Below, piece by piece: positions 15,423-23,719 of a DNA stretch of 64,000 nucleotides (position 1 is its first letter; every line of letters starts with the position of its first letter). The notes under the pieces are model-generated. The model had not been told where the DNA came from. It did no database searches and saw only the letters and a list, made by a program, of their open reading frames with translations. The DNA is from CAZADA01 sp964526675 (GTDB lineage Bacteria; Pseudomonadota; Alphaproteobacteria; Caulobacterales; Maricaulaceae). The DNA is taken from positions 1 to 64,000 of the forward strand of contig CAZGLY010000011.1 of the NCBI GenBank assembly GCA_964526675.1, in the 5' to 3' direction. The translations under genes and the position numbers were made by a program.

Positions 15423-16487
15423 ATGACGGACATCAACGAAGACACGCTCAACGCGTTCATCGGCAAAATGCTGGGCGATTTGGGCGGGGCCAACAGTGTG
15501 GCGACCGTGCGCCTTGGCGTGAAGCTCGGCCTGTTCGACGCCGTCCACGCCCATGGCCCGCTCACGGCTGAGGCGTTGGCGCAGACGGCCGGCGGCCTTG
15601 CGCCGCGCTATGTGCGCGAATGGTGCCTCGCTCAAGCCGCCAACGGCTATGTGACGTATGATCCGCAGGCGGAGACTTTCGCCCTGTCGCCAGAGCAGGC
15701 GATGGTGTTTGGGATCAAGGACAGCCCCGTCTATTTGGCGCACGCCTTTGACGTCGCGGCGGCGATGATTGAGGGCCAGGACAAAGTCGAACACGCGTTT
15801 CGCACCGGCGACGGCGTGCGCTGGGGCGACAGCGCGGGCTGCTTGTTTTGCGCGGTCGGCGCGTTTTTCCGCCCCGGCTATGTGAACAACATTGTCCAGA
15901 ACTGGCTGCCCGCTTTAGACGGCGTTGAGCCCAGACTCCAAGCCGGCGCGAAAGTGGCCGATGTCGGCTGCGGGGTCGGCTTCTCCACGATTTTGATGGC
16001 GAAGGCGTTCCCCAAGAGCACGTTCATTGGCTTTGACTTCCATCAAGCCTCCATTGACGCCGCCCGCGGCCACGCCGAGGATCACGGCGTGGCTGACCGC
16101 GTGCGCTTTGACCTCGCCCACGCCAAGGAGATCAGCGAGGGCGACTTCGATTTGATCACCACGTTCGACTGCCTGCATGACATGGGCGACCCACGCGGAT
16201 GCTCCGCGCATATGCGCACGATCCTAAAGGATGACGGCGTGTGGATGGTTGTCGAGCCGATCGCCGGCGACCGGCCCGTCGACAATCTCAATCCCGTGGG
16301 CCGTCTCTATTACAACGCCTCGACAATGATTTGCGTGCCGACCTCCCTCGATCAAGAAGTCGCTGAGGGCCTTGGCGCTCAAGCGGGACAGGACGTGCTG
16401 ACGGATGTTATTATGTCCGGCGGCTTTGGACAGGTGCGCCGCGCGACGGAGACGCCGTTCAACATGGTGCTGGAAGCGCGCGGCTAA
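15423..16487 (+). CDS. Class I SAM-dependent methyltransferase with winged-helix N terminus
   Basis: This 354-residue cytosolic protein has an N-terminal winged-helix-like dimerisation region (about 20-90, LGVKLGLFDAVHAHGPLTAEALA, RYVREWCLAQAA), as in Rv2258c-like and O-methyltransferase families. The Rossmann methyltransferase domain follows, with SAM motif VADVGCGVGFST at about 178-189 and TTFDCLHDMGDP later. GGGAGGG precedes the ATG. The substrate is unknown. It is transcribed away from obgE, and the YgjP-like gene faces it. Confidence 0.88.
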   Translation: MTDINEDTLNAFIGKMLGDLGGANSVATVRLGVKLGLFDAVHAHGPLTAEALAQTAGGLAPRYVREWCLAQAANGYVTYDPQAETFALSPEQAMVFGIKDSPVYLAHAFDVAAAMIEGQDKVEHAFRTGDGVRWGDSAGCLFCAVGAFFRPGYVNNIVQNWLPALDGVEPRLQAGAKVADVGCGVGFSTILMAKAFPKSTFIGFDFHQASIDAARGHAEDHGVADRVRFDLAHAKEISEGDFDLITTFDCLHDMGDPRGCSAHMRTILKDDGVWMVVEPIAGDRPVDNLNPVGRLYYNASTMICVPTSLDQEVAEGLGAQAGQDVLTDVIMSGGFGQVRRATETPFNMVLEARG

Positions 16488-16511
16488 CGCACGCCGGTCC
16501 CGACGGCGGCT

Positions 16512-17204
16512 TCACGCCAGCAGGCGCTCCAACTCCTGTTGGCGGGGACGCCAGTCTGGCGCGACCGCGTCGAGCAGGGCGTAGAAGCGCCGGCTGTGGT
16601 CGGCGTGGACCAAATGGCAAAGTTCGTGCGCGATCACCGCGTCGACGCAGCCGATTGGCGCGCGAATCAGGGCGCGGTTGAGGGTGATGCGGCCGCTTTG
16701 GCGGCAATTGCCCCAGCTGCGGGTCATGTCGCGCAGGACCAGGTGTGGCCGCGGCACGCCGAAACGATCCGCAAGCGGCAGGTGCGCATCGAAACGCTCG
16801 GCGAGCACCTCTCCGGCGCGCCGACGGTACCAACGGCGCAGCAGGATCCGCACCCGCTCGCGGTCGTGGGGATCGGGCGTGTCGATGTGAAGCGCGTCAT
16901 CGCCGAGGGTGACGGTTTCGCGGGCGTTCTCGCTGATGGACAGCGGATAAGCCTGGCCGAGATAGAGGTGCTCTTCGCCGGCGATGTGTTGCTTTGGCGC
17001 GCTCGGCGGTCCGAGCGCGGCGAACTCACGTTGCTTCTTGGCGATCCAGCCGGCTTTCTCCGTCACCACCCGTTCAATCAGCGCATCCGGGGCGCGCAAC
17101 GGGGCGCGGACGTGAACCGCGCCGTCGCGGTGGACGGCGATGCTGATGGTGCGCCGACGGCTGCGCACAACGGTGTGGGCGGGGCTGACGCGTGGCGCGG
17201 TCAT
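16512..17204 (-). CDS. YgjP/DUF45-family metallopeptidase
   Basis: This 230-residue protein of the YgjP-like (M48-related, SprT-like) family has the zinc motif HELCHLVHADHS near residue 190 (HExxH plus a later His) and the conserved RSWGNCRQSGRITLN segment before it. The N-terminal beta region starts RRRTISIAVHRDGAVHVRAP, the usual layout. No signal peptide, so it is cytosolic. The substrate is not known. It starts just past the end of the RND permease on the same strand, with a 32-base gap to it. Confidence 0.85.
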   Translation of the reverse strand: MTAPRVSPAHTVVRSRRRTISIAVHRDGAVHVRAPLRAPDALIERVVTEKAGWIAKKQREFAALGPPSAPKQHIAGEEHLYLGQAYPLSISENARETVTLGDDALHIDTPDPHDRERVRILLRRWYRRRAGEVLAERFDAHLPLADRFGVPRPHLVLRDMTRSWGNCRQSGRITLNRALIRAPIGCVDAVIAHELCHLVHADHSRRFYALLDAVAPDWRPRQQELERLLA

Positions 17205-17236
17205 GGGGCCTGTCTATCCGCGTGCGCGGAGGCGGC

Positions 17237-20200
17237 TCAAGAGGCTGGGGCCGGGTCGGTCGCCTGCGCGCGCCGGGCCGCGCGGGCGTCGCGCCATGCG
17301 CCCGGGGCGCGGCACAAGACGTAAAACACCGGCGTGAAGATCAGACCGAATACCGTCACGCCGAGCATCCCGAAGAACACGGCCGTTCCCAAAGCCTGGC
17401 GGAGCTCCGCGCCGGAGCCTGTCGCGATGACCAGGGGCACGACGCCGAGAATGAACGCAAACGACGTCATCAGGATCGGCCGGAGCCTCAGGCGCGCCGC
17501 GTGGGCGGCCGCGGCGAACCGGTCCATGCCCTCCTGCTCGGCTTGGCGGGCGAACTCCACGATCAAAATTGCGTTCTTGGAGGCCAGTCCGATCAGCACG
17601 ACAAACCCGATCTGCGTGAGCAAGTTGTTGTCCAGACCGCGCAACAACACGCCGCTGACCGCGGAGAGCAGACACATCGGCACGATCAGAATGATGGCCA
17701 GCGGCAACATCCAGCTCTCGTATTGGCCCGCCAGCACGAGGAAGACGAACACCACCGCCAAGGCGAACACCGCGAGCGCGCTGACCTGGGCGGCCCGCTG
17801 TTGGTAGGAAAGATCCGTCCAGGCATAGCTGAATCCGGTGGGAAGGTTCCGCTCCGCCAGCCCTTCAACGGCGTCGAGCGCTTGGCCCGTGGAGACGCCC
17901 GGCGCGGCTGCGCCTTGGACCAGCGCGGCGGGGAAGAGATTGAACCGCGCCACCCGGGTCGGACCCGCGGTTTCGGAGAAGCTCGCCACCGAGCCGATGG
18001 GCGCCATCTCGCCGGAGGCGGTCCGGGCGCGCAGTCGCGCCACGTCGTCGATGGTCCGCCGATGCTCGGCGTCCGCCTGGGCGGTCACGCGGTAAGTCCG
18101 GCCGAGGAAGTTGAAATCGTTGATGTAGGCGGAGCCGACATACACCTCGATGGCCTCGTTCACCGCCTCGACGTCCATGCCGAGTTTTTCAGCGCGCGTG
18201 CGGTCAATGTCGACGTAGATCTGGGGCGTGGCGGTGTTGAAGAGGGTGAAGGCGTTCTGCGTTTGCGGCTGGAAGTTCGCCGGACCGGCGACCGACCATG
18301 CGGCTTGCTCCAGAGCGGGGAGGCCTCGGCCGGCGCGATCCTGAACATACATCGTGAAGCCGCCGGCGTTGCCGATGCCGCGCACCGGCGGCGGCGCGAT
18401 GACGAACACGTTGATGTTGTCGCGCAGATAGGGCGCGAAACGGCCGCGCAGGTCGTTCATGATCGCGTCTTGGCTGCGGCCCGCGGCGGCGCGTTCGCCG
18501 GCCTCATCGAAGGTGAAGAACACGGCTCCCGCGTTGGAGGCGGTGGTGAACGTCGCTCCGTCCAACCCAGCGAACCCCGCGGCGTGGGCGACGCTGTCGA
18601 CCTCCAGGCCGTCGCGGATGATCCGCCGCAGCGCCTCGTCCGTGCGCGAGAGGCTCGCACCGGGCGGCAGCTGCACCACCGTGATGGCGTAACCCTGGTC
18701 TTGAGGCGGGATGAAGCCCGAGGGCGTGCGCTGAAACTGATAGCCCGTCAGCGCCAGCAGTCCCGCATAGACGAGCACCGCGAGAAGGCTGACCCGCACC
18801 AGCCGGCGCGTGAACGCGGCGTACCCGCCCGCGACGGCGTCAAAGCCGCGGTTGAAGCCGCGCCCGAGAGCGCCCAACCAGGCCAGAGGACCGCGGCCGC
18901 CTTCGCTCTTGGGCTTGAGGAGGAGCGCCGACAGCGCGGGAGACAGCGTGAGCGACACGACCACCGACACCACCGTGGCCGCGGCGATCGTCAGCGCGAA
19001 CTGCCGGTAGAACTGGCCCGTAATGCCTTCAAGAAAGGCCGTCGGCGTGAACACCGCCACCAGCACGAGGCCCATCGCCACGAGGGCGCCGCTCACCTCG
19101 TCCATCGTCTTGTGGGCGGCCTCGCGCGGGGACAGGCCCTGCTCGATGTAGCGTTCGATGTTTTCGACCACGATGATGGCGTCGTCGACGACGATGCCGA
19201 TCGCCAAGACCAGGCCGAACAAGGACAGATTGTTGAGGGAGAAGCCGAAGGCGGCCATCACCGCGAAGGTCGTGATCAGCGAGATCGGAATGGCGATGAT
19301 GGGCACGATGGCCGCGCGCCAACTCTGCAGAAACACGAAGATGACCAGGCACACGAGGATGACGGCCTCATAGATGGTCACTTGGACTTCGTGGATCGAT
19401 TCCGCGATGTACTCGGTGGGGTTGTAGATGATGTCGTAGGCCACGCCTTCAGGGAACGCCTCAGCCAAATGGGCCAGCGTCTCCTGCACCGCTTCCGCCG
19501 TCGCCAGGGCGTTGGAGCCGGGTCGCTGGAAGATGCCCACGGCGACGGCTGGGGCGTTGTCCAGATAGGCGCTCAAGGAGTAATCCAGCGCGCCAAGCTC
19601 CACCCGCGCGACATCGCGCACCCGCACCAGACGTCCCTCATCGCCGCTGGCGATCACTATGTCTCCGAAGGCGTCCGGCGCGGTCAGCCGTCCCTGGGTG
19701 CGCAGGCTGATTTCGTAATCGCCTTGATCGGAAGCCGGCAGCCGATCGAGCGCGCCGGCCGCGACCTGCACATTCTGGCCCCGCAGCGCTTGAACGATGT
19801 CGCCGCCCGACAGGCCAAAGCGTTCCGCACGGGTCGGGTCGATCCACACGCGCATGGAGTAGTCGCGGGCGCCGAAGATGGTCGCGGAGCCGACGCCCTC
19901 AATGCGCGAAAGCTCATCGCGCATTTGGGTGCTGACATAGTTCGAGAGATACAAGCTGTCGCGAGACGCATCGGGCGAATACACGTGCGCGACCAGCATC
20001 AGGTCGGGTGAATTCTTCTGCGTGATCACCCCAAGCCGGCGGACTTCTTCTGGTAGCCGCGCCTCCGCCGCCGTCACGCGGTTCTGGACCAGCACTTGGG
20101 CGGTGTCGAGGTCCGTGCCGAGCTCAAACGTGACCGTGAGCGTCAGCGAGCCGTCCGCGGTGGATTGGGAGAGCATGTAGATCATGCCCTCGACGCCGTT

Positions 20201-20413
20201 GATCTCTTGCTCCAGCGGCGTGGCGACCGTGTCGGCCACGGTTTCGGCGTCCGCGCCGGGGTAGTTCGCGACGACCTGGATCGTCGGCGGCGCGACTTCG
20301 GGATACTGGGAGATCGGCAGGGTGAAGTAGGCCACCGCGCCGATCAGGGTCGTGATCACCCACACCACGCTCGCGAGGATCGGCCGGTCGATGAAGAGGT
20401 GCGTGAAGCGCAT
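17237..20413 (-). CDS. RND efflux transporter, HAE1 family permease
   Basis: This 1058-residue inner-membrane pump of the hydrophobe/amphiphile efflux (AcrB-like) family drives drugs and other amphiphiles out using protons. The start FIDRPILASVVWVI and the SQYPEVAPPTIQVVANYPGA segment are typical; the transmembrane helix carrying the proton-relay aspartates reads GIVVDDAIIVVEN; repeats of periplasmic porter regions follow, and the last helices include LVLIGLASKNAILIVEFA. The length is normal. The ATG at 20413 fits the conserved N terminus; the frame is open further upstream only because it overlaps the adaptor. No TolC-like outer-membrane channel gene is nearby. Confidence 0.95.
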   Translation of the reverse strand: MRFTHLFIDRPILASVVWVITTLIGAVAYFTLPISQYPEVAPPTIQVVANYPGADAETVADTVATPLEQEINGVEGMIYMLSQSTADGSLTLTVTFELGTDLDTAQVLVQNRVTAAEARLPEEVRRLGVITQKNSPDLMLVAHVYSPDASRDSLYLSNYVSTQMRDELSRIEGVGSATIFGARDYSMRVWIDPTRAERFGLSGGDIVQALRGQNVQVAAGALDRLPASDQGDYEISLRTQGRLTAPDAFGDIVIASGDEGRLVRVRDVARVELGALDYSLSAYLDNAPAVAVGIFQRPGSNALATAEAVQETLAHLAEAFPEGVAYDIIYNPTEYIAESIHEVQVTIYEAVILVCLVIFVFLQSWRAAIVPIIAIPISLITTFAVMAAFGFSLNNLSLFGLVLAIGIVVDDAIIVVENIERYIEQGLSPREAAHKTMDEVSGALVAMGLVLVAVFTPTAFLEGITGQFYRQFALTIAAATVVSVVVSLTLSPALSALLLKPKSEGGRGPLAWLGALGRGFNRGFDAVAGGYAAFTRRLVRVSLLAVLVYAGLLALTGYQFQRTPSGFIPPQDQGYAITVVQLPPGASLSRTDEALRRIIRDGLEVDSVAHAAGFAGLDGATFTTASNAGAVFFTFDEAGERAAAGRSQDAIMNDLRGRFAPYLRDNINVFVIAPPPVRGIGNAGGFTMYVQDRAGRGLPALEQAAWSVAGPANFQPQTQNAFTLFNTATPQIYVDIDRTRAEKLGMDVEAVNEAIEVYVGSAYINDFNFLGRTYRVTAQADAEHRRTIDDVARLRARTASGEMAPIGSVASFSETAGPTRVARFNLFPAALVQGAAAPGVSTGQALDAVEGLAERNLPTGFSYAWTDLSYQQRAAQVSALAVFALAVVFVFLVLAGQYESWMLPLAIILIVPMCLLSAVSGVLLRGLDNNLLTQIGFVVLIGLASKNAILIVEFARQAEQEGMDRFAAAAHAARLRLRPILMTSFAFILGVVPLVIATGSGAELRQALGTAVFFGMLGVTVFGLIFTPVFYVLCRAPGAWRDARAARRAQATDPAPAS

Positions 20414-20423
20414 GGCCGCGATC

Positions 20424-21647
20424 CTATTCGTCGTCGGCGGAGCCCGGCTGCTCCACGTCGGCTTCGGGAGCGGGCTCCTCTGACGGGGCGGCCAGCGGCG
20501 CGTCATAGGGCGCCAGGGGCGCGCCGGGGCGGATGGCGAGCAACCCTTCGACAACCACGCGATCATCCGCCGCGAGCCCCGCACGGATCACCCGCATGCC
20601 GTCATCCAGGAGCGGGCCGAGTTCGACAAACCGTTGGCTGGGACCGTCCTCGCCCATCACCCAGACGAATCGACCCGCTTGGTCGGCGAGGACGATCGCA
20701 TCCGGGACCGCGAAGGCGTCGTACGGCGCCGAACCGGGCAGGCGCATGCGCGCGAACAGGCCCGGCGTGAACAGGCCGTCCGGATTGGGCACGACGGCGC
20801 GCCCGCGCAAGGTGCTGGTGGCGGCGTCAAGGCGAGGCTCGACAAAGTCGATCATCCCCTGATGGGGCCACCCGGTTTCGTCGGCGAGGCGGATGCCGAC
20901 GGGTGTCTGCGCCGCGGAGGCGCGGGGCCGCTCGCCCGCGATGCCCAAGCGCGCATAGCGGAGATACTGCGCTTCGCTGGCCTCCACCTCGAGGTAGATC
21001 GGATCCGTCGTGATGACCGTTGTCAGCAAGGTCGCGCCCGCGCCGCCGCTCACCAGATTGCCGACGCTGACGCGGTTGTCGCTCACCCGCCCGGCGATGG
21101 GCGAGGTCACGGTCGTGAATTCGCGATCAAGCTCGGCGGCGCGCTGACGGGCGCGCGCAGCGTCCAGTCCGGCTTGGGCTTCGAGCTGAGTGGTGACGCG
21201 GTTGTCGTATTCTTCCGAGGCGATGGCGCGCCGTTCGAGGAGTTCCGCCCCGCGCTCCGCCTCTCGAGTGGCGTTGCGCAGGCGCGCCTCCGCGGCGAGG
21301 ACATCGGCGGCCGCGGCGTCGAACGCGGCGTCAAAGGGGCGTGGATCAATCAAGAACAAGGGATCGCCCGCCGCGACCTCTTGCCCGTCCTCAAAGTAAA
21401 TCTCTTGGAGATAGCCGGAGACCCGGGCCCGAACCTCCACGTCCTCGACCGCAAGGAAACGGCCGGTGTATTCATCCCAGTCGATCACTTCACGCACGAG
21501 TGGGGCGGACACGCCCACCGGTGCGGCCTGACCGCCTGGACCGCCGGATCCGTCTGGCGGGGGCGGCGCTTCGCAACCGGCCAGCACGCTGAACATGCCA
21601 AGAGCGACCCCTGCGATCGCCAAGCCGCGCGGCGGCGCCGTCACCAT
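20424..21647 (-). CDS. RND efflux periplasmic adaptor (lipoprotein)
   Basis: This 407-residue membrane fusion protein links the RND pump to an outer-membrane channel. A signal peptide ends in the lipobox VLAGC, so Cys25 is the likely lipid anchor. Then follow a lipoyl-like barrel-sandwich domain (RVSGYLQEIYFEDGQEVAAGDPLF), a coiled coil (about 115-195), and the second half TSPIAGRVSDNRVSVGNLVS. The acidic tail is low-complexity. GGGGGA precedes the ATG. It ends ten bases before the permease start, so the two are one operon. Confidence 0.93.
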   Translation of the reverse strand: MVTAPPRGLAIAGVALGMFSVLAGCEAPPPPDGSGGPGGQAAPVGVSAPLVREVIDWDEYTGRFLAVEDVEVRARVSGYLQEIYFEDGQEVAAGDPLFLIDPRPFDAAFDAAAADVLAAEARLRNATREAERGAELLERRAIASEEYDNRVTTQLEAQAGLDAARARQRAAELDREFTTVTSPIAGRVSDNRVSVGNLVSGGAGATLLTTVITTDPIYLEVEASEAQYLRYARLGIAGERPRASAAQTPVGIRLADETGWPHQGMIDFVEPRLDAATSTLRGRAVVPNPDGLFTPGLFARMRLPGSAPYDAFAVPDAIVLADQAGRFVWVMGEDGPSQRFVELGPLLDDGMRVIRAGLAADDRVVVEGLLAIRPGAPLAPYDAPLAAPSEEPAPEADVEQPGSADDE

Positions 21648-21725
21648 GATGTCCCCCAAAACGCACGCACAGATCGGGCGGGCGGCGCGCGCCGGGATCC
21701 GGACCGAAAGCGCCGCGTCGTCACT

Positions 21726-21739
21726 TGTCATACATAACA
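21726..21739. promoter_or_regulatory. Possible operator upstream of the RND adaptor
   Basis: TGTCATACATAACA is an imperfect 14-base dyad (TGTnATnnATnACA) in the 223-base gap between the RND adaptor and pntA2, which are divergently transcribed. Such pumps are often repressed by TetR-type regulators binding short dyads, but no regulator gene is next to this one. Weak evidence. Confidence 0.28.
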
Positions 21740-21870
21740 CTTTGCCGATTGAGTGCGAGTCGCCCGTCGCCGTCTGGAACCGCTTCGGCGGCGGTGCGGC
21801 TGGCGCGGTCGCGGCCCCTTGGCGCGGGGGCGTGACGCTGCTTAAGTGCCGCAAGCGTTAGGAGGGCCCC

Positions 21871-22197
21871 ATGGAACACGCCGCCGCGGTTGATCCGTTC
21901 ATCTTTCGCGTGAGCATTTTCGTGCTCGCGGTGTTTGTGGGCTATTACGTGGTGTGGAGTGTGACGCCCGCGCTGCACACGCCCCTGATGGCGGTCACCA
22001 ACGCCGTCTCCTCCGTGATCGTGGTCGGCGCGTTGCTTGCCGCGGCCGCACAGCCGATGGCCGGGTCCGCCGGTGGAACCGTGGCGGCGTCCAAGACCTT
22101 TGGCGTGATCGCGGTGGTGTTGGCGAGCGTCAACATCTTTGGCGGTTTCCTCGTCACCCGCCGCATGCTCGCGATGTACAAAAAGAAACAACGGTAG
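21871..22197 (+). CDS. pntAB: NAD(P) transhydrogenase alpha-2 (membrane) subunit
   Basis: This 108-residue protein matches the separately encoded membrane part of the alpha subunit of proton-translocating transhydrogenase: FIFRVSIFVLAVFVGYYVVW, then HTPLMAVTNAVSSVIVVGAL and the end FGGFLVTRRMLAMYKKK. Three membrane helices are visible. The AGGAGGG before the ATG is near ideal. Normally it stands between pntAA (NAD-binding alpha-1) and pntB. Here no alpha-1 gene is upstream, and pntB lies 1.5 kb away behind two opposing genes. Function requires an alpha-1 encoded elsewhere. Confidence 0.95.
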   Translation: MEHAAAVDPFIFRVSIFVLAVFVGYYVVWSVTPALHTPLMAVTNAVSSVIVVGALLAAAAQPMAGSAGGTVAASKTFGVIAVVLASVNIFGGFLVTRRMLAMYKKKQR

Positions 22198-22209
22198 CGC
22201 GCGTCGGCG

Positions 22210-22755
22210 TCACCGGCCGATGATCAGCCGCACCAGACCGTCAATCGACTCCACGCTGGAGTCGCCTTGGCTGTCGCCAAAGCTGTTGTAGCTCTGGACG
22301 CGCGCGCCGATGTCAAACGCGACGGGGCCTGGCACGTCCAGGATGAAGCCGGTGGCGAGCTGGCCGACGACGGCGGACTCGCTTCGGTTGCTCCCGCTGG
22401 CGCCGTCGAACAGATCGCTGTCGAACGCGCCGCCGCCGACCCCCGCTCCCAGGTAGAAGCGGGTGGTGGGCGCGACCTCGAATTCGCGGGCGTAGTTGAC
22501 GAGAACCGCGCCGAGGGACGCCAACTCATCGGTGTCGCCGCCGCCAAGCCCGCCAACCGCTTCAAGCTCGAAACGATTGCGGTCAAACACCAGGCCAGCG
22601 CCAAGCGACGCCCGCCCGCCGGTTTGGCTTCCGCCGCCTGTCAGGGTTCCAGCGCCAACGCCGATCGCGCCATAGGGCCCAGTTTGCGCGGCGGCGGGCG
22701 CGGCCGCGAGGAGCACGGCGACCAACGCCGCCGCTGTTCGCTGTCGTTCGTCCAT
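22210..22755 (-). CDS. Small outer-membrane beta-barrel protein
   Basis: The protein has 181 residues, with a signal peptide cleaved around APAAAQ. The mature part is a series of short Gly-rich amphipathic strands (GPYGAIGVGAGTL, RASLGAGLVFDRNRFELEA, RFYLGAGVGGGAF, VGQLATGFILD) and ends in RLIIGR, as expected of an 8-strand porin-like barrel. No named family is recognised. Its end overlaps nothing, and it faces pntA2 tail to tail. The neighbouring gene is similar in layout, so the two may be old paralogs. Confidence 0.65.
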   Translation of the reverse strand: MDERQRTAAALVAVLLAAAPAAAQTGPYGAIGVGAGTLTGGGSQTGGRASLGAGLVFDRNRFELEAVGGLGGGDTDELASLGAVLVNYAREFEVAPTTRFYLGAGVGGGAFDSDLFDGASGSNRSESAVVGQLATGFILDVPGPVAFDIGARVQSYNSFGDSQGDSSVESIDGLVRLIIGR

Positions 22756-22843
22756 GAGGCCGATCGTGCTCGCGGTGTCCGTCGTTCACACCACGCCATC
22801 GGCCCGCAACGCGCGGCGCGCCGGGGCGCGTGGTCGCAGCGCC

Positions 22844-23440
22844 CTAGGGCTTGAACCGCAGGGTGAAGAGCAGATCCGTGCTGTTCACGTCTTGGATCGC
22901 GATCCCGCCTTCGCTCACGCCGGGGTAACTGATCCGGCGCACCGTCGCGTCGAGGGTGACGCGATTGGAGGCGCGGTAGGAGCCGCCGACAAACACCTGG
23001 CCAATCCCGTCGGTCTCGTCCTGGGCCGTGAGGCCGTCGTCCAGATCCAGCTCCGTGTTGCCGAAACCGAGCCCAGCGCCGGCGAACGCGCCGACACGCT
23101 GGTTGATGGGATAGTCGATGATGCCGTTCACCAGCACCGCCGTGCTGTTGTAGCTGGAGCTGAGATCGGTATCCAACGCGTTGCCCGAGAAATTCACCTC
23201 AAGCTCCAAGCGCGTGCCGAAGCGGCGCAGGTCGGGCCCTTCAAGCCCGAGGCCCGCGACCACCCGCGAGCCGATGTTCACGTCTTCGGTGTCCCCGCCG
23301 ACGATTTCGGGGTCGCTCGGCGCGCCAAACCCGGCGCCGAGTTTCGTGTACCATTCAAGACCGGTTTGCGCCTCGGCCGCGCCGGCTCCGATGACCACCG
23401 CGGCGACCATGGCCGCCAGGCCTTCACGCGTCTGTGTCAT
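22844..23440 (-). CDS. Small outer-membrane beta-barrel protein
   Basis: The protein has 198 residues. A signal peptide ends around GAAEAQ; the mature chain is alternating strands (RLELEVNFSGNALD, VGAFAGAGLGFGNTEL, GQVFVGGSYRASNRVTLDATVRR) and finishes with LLFTLRFKP, a typical barrel terminus with an aromatic residue near the end. GGAGGGG precedes the ATG. It resembles the opacity or OmpA-like small barrel families, but the exact one is not recognised. It lies upstream of the other barrel gene on the same strand, 88 bases apart. Confidence 0.7.
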   Translation of the reverse strand: MTQTREGLAAMVAAVVIGAGAAEAQTGLEWYTKLGAGFGAPSDPEIVGGDTEDVNIGSRVVAGLGLEGPDLRRFGTRLELEVNFSGNALDTDLSSSYNSTAVLVNGIIDYPINQRVGAFAGAGLGFGNTELDLDDGLTAQDETDGIGQVFVGGSYRASNRVTLDATVRRISYPGVSEGGIAIQDVNSTDLLFTLRFKP

Positions 23441-23528
23441 ATCCCCTCCGTCGGACTCGCGTTTGGACGCTTCGGCTCTACCAAGTCTTGACCTTGGCGA
23501 CGAGCGTCAGACGCTGTTGTTCGCGGCG

Positions 23529-23580
23529 GTGTCCGTCGCGTGCGGACACCAGCGCTGTCTGCGCCCGACAATGGTCGGGC
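23529..23580 (+). other. Two consecutive hairpins upstream of pntB
   Basis: GTGTCCG (23529-23535) pairs with CGGACAC (23543-23549) around a 7-base loop, and GCCCGAC (23563-23569) pairs with GTCGGGC (23574-23580) around AATG. Both stems are perfect. They lie 140 bases before the pntB start. No T run follows, so simple termination is not indicated; RNA structure in the pntB leader or termination for the divergent barrel gene are possible. Confidence 0.4.
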
Positions 23581-23719
23581 CTCGCCAACAGTGGAGCGGG
23601 CAAAAGGGGCGTCATGACGGCGCCGACGGGCCAAAGGACTGGACGCCGCGCCGCGTTCTTGCCACGGTCGCGCCCGGTGGGCCCTCCGCCACAGTGCGCG
23701 TCGATCCGGAGCATACCCC

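Noticed and set aside
17192..20011. A 939-codon open frame on the plus strand
   Set aside because: It is fully antisense to the RND permease, has Arg/His/Gln-rich composition typical of GC-bias shadows, and no domain or ribosome site.
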